NCBI GenBank assembly: GCA_947372405.1
Contig: CANBTO010000218.1
Location: forward strand, 1-7,921
Length of the DNA: 7,921 bases
Direction: 5' to 3'
Source of the DNA: Verrucomicrobiaceae bacterium
GTDB taxonomy: Bacteria > Verrucomicrobiota > Verrucomicrobiae > Verrucomicrobiales > Akkermansiaceae
Of this stretch, positions 6,254 to 7,921 are shown piece by piece (the first letter of the stretch is position 1; each line of letters starts with the position of its first letter). The notes under the pieces were generated by a model. The model saw only the letters and a program-made list of their open reading frames with translations. It was not told the DNA's origin and made no database searches. The translations under genes and the position numbers were made by a program.

Positions 6254-7102
6254 ATGGACCGCATCGACACCCACCTGCACCTCATCTATCCGGAATGCTT
6301 CAGCTACGACTGGACCGCAGGTTTCCCCGCTCTGGCAGGACAGGCTTTCCGCGTGGACGGATACCGCGCGGCGGCAGCCGGATCGGACATCGGCGAGTCG
6401 ATCTTCATGGAAGTCGATGTGCCGGGCGACGAGTCGATGTCCGAGTCCGCCTTCTTCTGCGCGCTTGCGGAGGATCCTGCCAACCGCATGACCGGCGTCA
6501 TCGCCGCCTGCCGTCCGGAACATGCGAATTTCGCCGCGCAACTTGAAGCCACCTACCACCCGTTGCTGGTCGGCTACCGGCGTGTGCTCCACACTCAGCC
6601 GGACGAACTTTCCACCAACTCTCTCTTCCGCGAAAACGTGGCGCTCGTCGGCAAGTCCGGGCTCACCTTCGACCTCTGCCTGCTCCCGCGCCAACTCGCC
6701 ACCGGCGCCGCCCTTATCGACGCCTGCCCGGACACCCGCTTCATCCTCGACCATTGCGGCGTGCCAGACATCGCCTCCGGCGATCTCGCCTTCTGGCGCG
6801 AACAACTCCGCGAAATTTCCCGTCGCCCGAATCTCACCTGCAAGATCTCCGGCATCATCGCCTATGCCGCTGGCGATATCACCGCGGACACCCTGCGTCC
6901 GGTCGTCGAACACGCCGTCGACTGCTTCGGCTGGGACCGCCTCGTATGGGGCAGCGACTGGCCGGTCTGCAACCTCACCCGCGATCTTGCCTGTTGGACC
7001 CGTCTCCTCGATGAAATTCTATCCGGTAGTTCCGGGGACGAACTCGCCCGCCTTTATCATCGCAACGCCCGCGAAATTTACCGCCTTAAGCCGCTTGCCT
7101 GA
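6254..7102 (+). CDS. COG3618 amidohydrolase, probable deoxy-sugar lactonase (rhamnono-/fuconolactonase type)
   Basis: This 282-residue TIM-barrel hydrolase belongs to the amidohydrolase superfamily. The N-terminal DTHLHL (5-10) supplies His7 and His9. VGYRRVLH (106-113) is the conserved strand with the Arg pair. FILDHCGVPDI (163-173) gives His167 on a later strand. VWGSDWPVCN (231-240) gives the catalytic Asp235. Members of COG3618 hydrolyse L-fucono-lactone, L-rhamnono-1,4-lactone and 2-pyrone-4,6-dicarboxylate. Next to RhaT and a mutarotase, opening of a deoxyhexonolactone to the free aldonate is the best reading. The start at 6254, three bases after the previous stop, places the metal-binding motif at residues 5-10 as usual. 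No signal peptide is present, so it acts in the cytoplasm. Rhamnonolactone versus fuconolactone cannot be decided from sequence alone. Confidence 0.86.
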   Translation: MDRIDTHLHLIYPECFSYDWTAGFPALAGQAFRVDGYRAAAAGSDIGESIFMEVDVPGDESMSESAFFCALAEDPANRMTGVIAACRPEHANFAAQLEATYHPLLVGYRRVLHTQPDELSTNSLFRENVALVGKSGLTFDLCLLPRQLATGAALIDACPDTRFILDHCGVPDIASGDLAFWREQLREISRRPNLTCKISGIIAYAAGDITADTLRPVVEHAVDCFGWDRLVWGSDWPVCNLTRDLACWTRLLDEILSGSSGDELARLYHRNAREIYRLKPLA

Positions 7103-7131
7103 GCGTCACCCATTGACAAGAATCACCCGAA

Positions 7132-7921
7132 ATGTCCCAAGCCACCATCCAAGGCATCTTCGTCCCGAACATCGTTCCGTACGATGCCAAAGGCCGCATC
7201 GACGAGGACGAACTTCGCCACATCATCCGCTGGCTGGGAGGCAAGGGCGTCACCGGATTCTATCCGAACGGCAGCATGGGCGAGTTCATCCGTCTCAGTT
7301 ACGAGGAGCGCCGCACCGTCGTGCGCATCGTCAGCGAGGAAGCCAAAGGCAAACCCATCCTCGCGGGGGCGGCGGAGCCTAACATCGAGCTGGTGCTGGA
7401 GATGTGCAACTACTGCGCGGATCTCGGCTGCCGCGCGGTTTCCATCACCGGCCCGTATTATTACAAGCTCACGCAGGAGAGCATCGAGGCCTACTTCCGC
7501 GAACTTGCCGCCAGATCGCCGATCGACATCGTGGTTTACAACATCCCGGTGTTCGCCAACGAAATCTCCCTGCCCGTGCTGGAGCGTCTAGCGATGGACT
7601 GCCCGCGCATCGTCGGCACCAAGGACACTTCCAAGGACATGGGCCGCTTCCAGCAGACGCTGCATACGATCAAACGCCAGCGCCCGGATTTCTCGGTGCT
7701 GATCGGCTGGGAGGAGCTGCTCTGCACCGGCCTCTTCATGGGCGCGGACGGCGGCACGCTCTCCAGCGCCGGCGTGGTGCCGGAGGTGGTGATGAGCCTC
7801 TATCAGAACGCCCGCGCCGGAAACTGGGACAAGGCGAAACAGATCCAGTTCGAATTGTTAGACCTGTTCTCGCTGATGGTCGGGGCGCCGAATTTCCCGG
7901 AAGGCTTCCGCACCGGTTACG
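7132..7921 (+). CDS. DapA/DHDPS-family aldolase (3' end cut by window), probable 2-keto-3-deoxy sugar-acid aldolase
   Basis: The 263 visible residues (typical full length is 290-310) form a DHDPS/N-acetylneuraminate-lyase-type TIM barrel. GSMGE (47-51) is the substrate-carboxylate loop, equivalent to GTTGE in DapA. SITGPYYYKLTQE (104-116) is the usual strand and loop. Tyr136 in VVYNIPV is the catalytic Tyr and Lys164 in GTKDTSKD the Schiff-base lysine. The family includes 2-keto-3-deoxygluconate and 2-keto-3-deoxyaldonate aldolases, which yield pyruvate plus an aldehyde; for a 6-deoxyhexose acid the aldehyde would be lactaldehyde. The cluster favours such a catabolic role over lysine synthesis, but a dehydratase-type member (2-keto-3-deoxy-D-arabinonate dehydratase or KDGDH) is not excluded. 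It starts 29 bases after the lactonase stop with no obvious Shine-Dalgarno sequence. The frame is open to the last base. Confidence 0.87.
   Translation, partial: MSQATIQGIFVPNIVPYDAKGRIDEDELRHIIRWLGGKGVTGFYPNGSMGEFIRLSYEERRTVVRIVSEEAKGKPILAGAAEPNIELVLEMCNYCADLGCRAVSITGPYYYKLTQESIEAYFRELAARSPIDIVVYNIPVFANEISLPVLERLAMDCPRIVGTKDTSKDMGRFQQTLHTIKRQRPDFSVLIGWEELLCTGLFMGADGGTLSSAGVVPEVVMSLYQNARAGNWDKAKQIQFELLDLFSLMVGAPNFPEGFRTGY

Noticed and set aside
5684..6913. A 409-codon open frame on the minus strand
   Set aside because: It lies antisense to the second MaoC and lactonase genes, which have clear family motifs. Long antisense frames are common in GC-rich coding DNA and its protein has no recognisable motifs.
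7113..7118. Perfect TTGACA (-35-like) between the lactonase and aldolase genes
   Set aside because: A matching -10 box would fall inside the aldolase coding sequence, so it cannot serve that start; probably chance.

Overview
The window is a GC-rich bacterial catabolic gene cluster with no RNA genes, mobile elements or CRISPR array. It holds one divergent regulator running off the left edge and nine tightly packed plus-strand genes, the last running off the right edge. The combination of an RhaT symporter, a DUF718-type mutarotase, a COG3618 lactonase, a Gfo/Idh/MocA oxidoreductase and a DapA-family aldolase suggests a soil or aquatic polysaccharide degrader. I lean towards Verrucomicrobiota or a related PVC lineage, but no phylogenetic marker is present, so the taxon is a guess.

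Layout. Minus strand, 1-417: N-terminal part of an IclR-family regulator. Bases 418-451: a short AT-rich divergent intergenic region with two tandem 12-bp palindromes, a likely operator. Plus strand, block 1 (452-4619): Gfo/Idh/MocA oxidoreductase; a solute-binding-protein homologue with no signal peptide; MaoC-fold hydratase 1; class III CoA-transferase; L-rhamnose-type mutarotase. Three of these junctions are ATGA overlaps and the fourth is a 4-base gap. After a 52-base gap comes block 2 (4672-7921): L-rhamnose/H+ symporter RhaT; MaoC-fold protein 2, which lacks the catalytic His; COG3618 amidohydrolase (lactonase); DapA-family aldolase (incomplete).

How the genes may work together. RhaT imports a 6-deoxyhexose, most likely L-rhamnose, and the mutarotase interconverts its anomers. 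An oxidoreductase would oxidise it to a lactone, the COG3618 protein would open the lactone to the aldonate, and the DapA-family enzyme would cleave a 2-keto-3-deoxy acid to pyruvate plus an aldehyde (lactaldehyde for rhamnose). This is the outline of a non-phosphorylative deoxy-sugar pathway. The window has no enolase-superfamily or IlvD/EDD aldonate dehydratase. In its place stand a class III CoA-transferase and two MaoC-fold proteins. The most interesting reading, which is inference, is that aldonate dehydration runs through a CoA thioester, in the manner of CaiB/CaiD in carnitine metabolism. The two MaoC proteins would form a hetero-oligomeric hydratase, and the CoA-transferase would recycle CoA from product to substrate. 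The cytoplasmic solute-binding-protein homologue has no obvious role in the textbook pathway and belongs to the same puzzle.
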